From an uncultured Clostridium sp. (GTDB taxonomy: Bacteria; Bacillota; Clostridia; TANB77; CAG-508): DNA of 25,779 nt. A program made the position numbers and the translations under genes. Within the stretch, counting starts at the first letter, position 1; the number at the start of each line of letters is the position of its first letter. Below are positions 22,922-25,779 of the stretch, piece by piece. Under the pieces are notes generated by a model. The model had not been told where the DNA came from and ran no database searches. It was given only the letters and a program-made list of their open reading frames with translations. Location of the stretch: contig USAE01000020.1 in NCBI GenBank assembly GCA_900552655.1, positions 1 through 25,779 on the forward strand. The letters are read 5' to 3'.

Positions 22922-24736
22922 CTATTTTTCTTCATCTAATTTTAATACAGATAAAAATGCTTCTTGTGGAATTTCTACATTACCAATCTCACGCATTTTT
23001 TTCTTTCCTCTTTTTTGTTTTTCTAAAAGTTTCTTCTTACGAGTTATATCTCCACCATAGCATTTTGCAAGAACATCTTTCCTCATAGCAGAAATAGTTT
23101 CCCTCGCAATAATTTTTCCACCTATTACAGCTTGTAAAGGAATTGTAAATAAATGACGTGGAATAACAGTTTTTAATTTTTCTATCATTTTTCTGCCTCT
23201 TTCATATGCAGAATCTTTATGTACTATAAAACTTAATGCATCCACACTTTCTCCATTTACATATATATCTAGTTTTACTAATTCAGATCTTCTATATTCT
23301 TTTAGTTCATAATCAAATGAAGCATATCCTTTTGTTTTTGATTTTAATGTGTCAAAAAAGTCATATATAATTTCATTTAATGGTAATTCGTAAATTATAG
23401 TAACTCTATTTTCATCAAGGTATTTCATATCTTTATATATACCTCTTCTATTTTGACAAATTTCCATTATATTTCCTACAAATTCCTTTGGAGTTAATAT
23501 TTCTGCCTCTACAAAAGGTTCTTCCATATAGCTAATTTCTTGTTGTTTTGGTAAATCTGCTGGGTTATATAACTCTACAATCTCCCCATCTGTTTTATAA
23601 ACTTTATAAATAACTGATGGTGATGTTGTTATTAAGCTCAAGTCAAATTCTTTATCAAGTCTTTCTTCTATTATTTCTAAATGTAATAATCCTAAAAAAC
23701 CACATCTAAATCCAAAGCCTAGTGCATTAGAAGTTTCTGCTTCGTACTGAAGTGCTGCATCATTTAACTGTAATTTCTCTAAAGCTACTTTTAAATTTTC
23801 ATAATCACTGCCATCTACAGGATATAGTCCACAATAAACCATTGGATTTACCTTTTTATATCCTGGTAAAGGTTCTTCGGCTCTATCGTCTTTTAAAGTG
23901 ATTGTATCTCCTACTCTTATATCTGACAAACTCTTTATACTTGCCGCAATATATCCTACATCTCCTGCTACTAATTCATTACAAGGGAAATATTTACCAG
24001 GTTCAAAAAAGCCTACTTCTGTTACAACAAAAGTTTTATTAGAAGACATAAGTAATATTTCGTCTCCCACTTTTATCTTTCCTTCTCTTACTCTTACATA
24101 ACTTACTGCACCTTTGTAGTTATCATAAAAAGAATCAAAAATTAGGCATTTCAATTTTTGATTTTTGTCCCCTGAAGGTGCTGGAATGTCTGTTATAATT
24201 CTTTCTAAAACTTCTTCTACATTTAGCCCAGTTTTTGCAGAAATACAAGGCGCATCCTCTGCTGGAATACCTATAATATCTTCTATTTCTTTCTTTACTT
24301 CATCTGGTCTTGCATTTGGTAAATCCACCTTATTTATTACAGGTAAAATTTCCAAATTATTGTCTAGTGCTAAGTAAACATTAGCTAGTGTTTGCGCTTC
24401 TACTCCTTGGCTACTATCTACTACTAATATTGCACCTTCGCAAGCTGCTAAACTTCTAGATACTTCATAATTAAAATCTACATGTCCAGGTGTATCTATT
24501 AAATTAAATATATATTCTTCTCCATTCTTTGCTTTATAAATCATTCTTACAGACTGTGACTTTATTGTTATTCCACGTTCTTTTTCTATTTCCATATTAT
24601 CTAGAACTTGTGATTCCATTTCTCTTTTTGAAAGAACTCCTGTCATTTCTATCATTCTATCTGCTAAAGTTGACTTACCATGATCTATATGTGCAATTAT
24701 GCTAAAATTTCGTATATTTTGCTGTCTATCTTTCAT
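22922..24736 (-). CDS. lepA: Elongation factor 4 (LepA)
   Basis: The 604-residue GTPase has G1 AHIDHGKSTL, G3 DTPGH, G4 NKVD, followed by domain II, EF-G-like domains III and V, and the LepA-specific C-terminal domain ending KKMREIGNVEIPQEAFLSVL. It binds ribosomes and acts in translation quality or 30S biogenesis. Length is typical (about 600). GGAGG six bases before the ATG supports the start. It heads a four-gene operon with the amidohydrolase-like gene, rlmB and the 587-residue protein. The usual Clostridia follower hemW (hemN-like) is not present here. Confidence 0.98.
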   Translation of the reverse strand: MKDRQQNIRNFSIIAHIDHGKSTLADRMIEMTGVLSKREMESQVLDNMEIEKERGITIKSQSVRMIYKAKNGEEYIFNLIDTPGHVDFNYEVSRSLAACEGAILVVDSSQGVEAQTLANVYLALDNNLEILPVINKVDLPNARPDEVKKEIEDIIGIPAEDAPCISAKTGLNVEEVLERIITDIPAPSGDKNQKLKCLIFDSFYDNYKGAVSYVRVREGKIKVGDEILLMSSNKTFVVTEVGFFEPGKYFPCNELVAGDVGYIAASIKSLSDIRVGDTITLKDDRAEEPLPGYKKVNPMVYCGLYPVDGSDYENLKVALEKLQLNDAALQYEAETSNALGFGFRCGFLGLLHLEIIEERLDKEFDLSLITTSPSVIYKVYKTDGEIVELYNPADLPKQQEISYMEEPFVEAEILTPKEFVGNIMEICQNRRGIYKDMKYLDENRVTIIYELPLNEIIYDFFDTLKSKTKGYASFDYELKEYRRSELVKLDIYVNGESVDALSFIVHKDSAYERGRKMIEKLKTVIPRHLFTIPLQAVIGGKIIARETISAMRKDVLAKCYGGDITRKKKLLEKQKRGKKKMREIGNVEIPQEAFLSVLKLDEEK

Positions 24737-24763
24737 AAAATTCCTCCGTATTTAACTTTATTT

Positions 24764-24792
24764 ATTTTACCATAGCAAAACTCTAAACGCAA
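24764..24792 (-). promoter_or_regulatory. Promoter candidate for the lepA operon
   Basis: Minus-strand TTGCGT (24792-24787), 17-base spacer ending TGG, TAAAAT (24769-24764). The extended -10 may offset the weak -35. It interlocks with the divergent maf promoter. Confidence 0.55.
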
Positions 24793-24794
24793 TA

Positions 24795-24824
24795 TTGATT
24801 TTTTAAAACAAAAAATGTTATAAT
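24795..24824 (+). promoter_or_regulatory. Promoter of maf-mutS2
   Basis: Plus-strand TTGATT (24795-24800), 18-base spacer ending TGT, TATAAT (24819-24824): an extended -10 promoter. Start expected near 24831. Confidence 0.65.
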
Positions 24825-24849
24825 ACCTAAGATTATAGGAGGTTTTGTT

Positions 24850-25440
24850 ATGGAATTTATTTTAGCATCTTCTTCTCCTAGAAGAAAACAGTTATTATCA
24901 ACAATAATAAGTAATTTTGATATTATTCCAAGCGATATTGACGAAAATAGATTAAAAAAGATTGAATCTAATCCACAAAAACTAGCTGAAAAGTTGTCAT
25001 ATGAAAAAGCATATTCAATTTTTTTAAATAAATATAAAGACAATAATGAGTATACTGTAATTGGCTCTGATACATTAGTTTCTTTTGGCAACCTTATTTT
25101 AGGAAAGCCTAAAGATAGAGATGACGCTATTCGTATCCTAAAACTTTTACAAGGAAATTCACATGACATATATACGGGTACTACAATAATTATAAAGACA
25201 GAACATTCTGTTGTTTTCGAAACAAGAGTTAATAAATCTACTGTTTATTTTAAAAACATGTCTCATTACGACATCTGCTCTTATGTAGACACAAAAGAAC
25301 CTATGGATAAAGCTGGAGCTTATGCTGTGCAAGGTATTGGTAAAGTATATTTAAAAGGATATGATGGAGATTACAATTCCATAGTTGGATTAGATACACA
25401 TATGATTAAAAATATTTTTGAAAAGTATAATTTAATTTAA
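24850..25440 (+). CDS. maf: Maf-family nucleoside triphosphate pyrophosphatase
   Basis: The 196-residue enzyme removes pyrophosphate from non-canonical or modified nucleoside triphosphates (dTTP/UTP-type Maf), and has been linked to septum inhibition. It has SSSPRR at 7-12, GSDTLV in the centre, the DIYTGTT strand, and EPMDKAGAYAVQG, the family's conserved C-terminal motif. AGGAGG seven bases before the ATG supports the start. It has its own promoter and is followed 12 bases later by mutS2, so the two are probably one operon. Confidence 0.95.
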   Translation: MEFILASSSPRRKQLLSTIISNFDIIPSDIDENRLKKIESNPQKLAEKLSYEKAYSIFLNKYKDNNEYTVIGSDTLVSFGNLILGKPKDRDDAIRILKLLQGNSHDIYTGTTIIIKTEHSVVFETRVNKSTVYFKNMSHYDICSYVDTKEPMDKAGAYAVQGIGKVYLKGYDGDYNSIVGLDTHMIKNIFEKYNLI

Positions 25441-25452
25441 AAAGGAGTTTAT

Positions 25453-25779
25453 ATGTTAAGCAAATATTTAGAAAAGTTGGAGTATGATAAAATTATCAAA
25501 AATTTAGCCCAATACGCAAAAACTTTTATTGGAAAAAAATATTGTCTTTCTCTGGTACCTTTTCATGAAAAGAATAAAGTTATAAAAGCTTTAAATGAAA
25601 CTAATGAAGCTGTTCTTTTAAGATATAAAAAAGGTTCTATTCCTATTTATGAATTTTCTGAAGACATTAATGTTTCTTTAAAAACATTAAAAAGTAATAA
25701 AACATTGTCTATTGTGGATGTTTTAAATATTGGAAAAATTTTAAAACTTTCTAGTGAATTGAAGTCTTATTTCTTTTCT
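25453..25779 (+). CDS. mutS2: MutS2 family protein, N-terminal part (cut by window edge)
   Basis: The first 109 codons read MLSKYLEKLEYDKIIKNLAQ, then a segment like LVPFHEKNKVIKALNETNEA and IYEFSEDINVSLKTLKSNKT, characteristic of the MutS2 N-terminal lever region (LExxKI, then ETxEA and a D-I motif). MutS2 is an ATPase with a Smr domain that acts on branched DNA or collided ribosomes (RqcU). Only the first seventh or so of the gene is visible; the ATPase and Smr domains lie outside. AAAGGAG five bases before the ATG supports the start. Confidence 0.85.
   Translation, partial: MLSKYLEKLEYDKIIKNLAQYAKTFIGKKYCLSLVPFHEKNKVIKALNETNEAVLLRYKKGSIPIYEFSEDINVSLKTLKSNKTLSIVDVLNIGKILKLSSELKSYFFS

Noticed and set aside
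24783..25169. Minus-strand frame of 128 codons opposite maf
   Set aside because: It lies fully antisense to maf, which has the family motifs, a good ribosome binding site and a promoter.

Overview
The window is AT-rich (roughly a quarter to 30 percent G+C by eye). It reads as chromosomal core DNA of a low-GC Gram-positive bacterium of the Clostridia type. The signs are spoVS next to rny and ymdB, the der-plsY-gpsA block, a T-box in front of thrS, strong AGGAGG ribosome binding sites, and TTGACA/TATAAT promoters. spoVS suggests a spore former or a descendant of one. The genus cannot be named from this stretch. Most genes lie on the minus strand. The plus-strand genes are an RluA-type pseudouridine synthase, a 93-residue unknown, and maf followed by the start of mutS2 at the right edge.

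Layout, left to right. Positions 110-3152 hold spoVS, ymdB and rny (minus), with a hairpin-packed gap between ymdB and rny. Positions 3423-5698 hold thrS and its T-box leader. A processive-type membrane glycosyltransferase follows (5699-6952), then pnp and rpsO (7072-9605) and a 118-residue orphan of higher G+C (9873-10229). Next come the pseudouridine synthase gene (plus) and a 325-residue orphan with a consensus promoter (11350-12327). RNase P RNA (about 12556-12896) sits directly behind an HD-domain phosphohydrolase gene, which is preceded by a lipoprotein gene. Positions 15478-19192 hold a small plus-strand unknown that meets dtd tail to tail, then the minus-strand operon der-plsY-gpsA-dtd. 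After that come rpmF, and the operon lepA - N-formylglutamate-amidohydrolase-like gene - rlmB - large anchored unknown (19710-24736). Divergent from lepA are maf and mutS2.

Functionally the window is dominated by RNA metabolism and translation: RNase Y, PNPase, RNase P RNA, ThrRS, S15, L32, Der, EF4/LepA, RlmB, an RluA-type synthase and Dtd. Phospholipid synthesis (PlsY, GpsA) and nucleotide or DNA housekeeping (Maf, MutS2) are also present. I saw no phage, plasmid, CRISPR array, complete insertion sequence or tRNA.

The least explained material is non-coding. There is a run of five or six adjacent hairpins at about 1373-1611, and its first hairpin has a diverged second copy at 12423-12494. 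Two copies of an 18-base REP-like palindrome core lie in opposite orientation near 5438 and 19323. Several well-expressed-looking orphan genes also deserve attention. I found no convincing wholly new multi-gene system.
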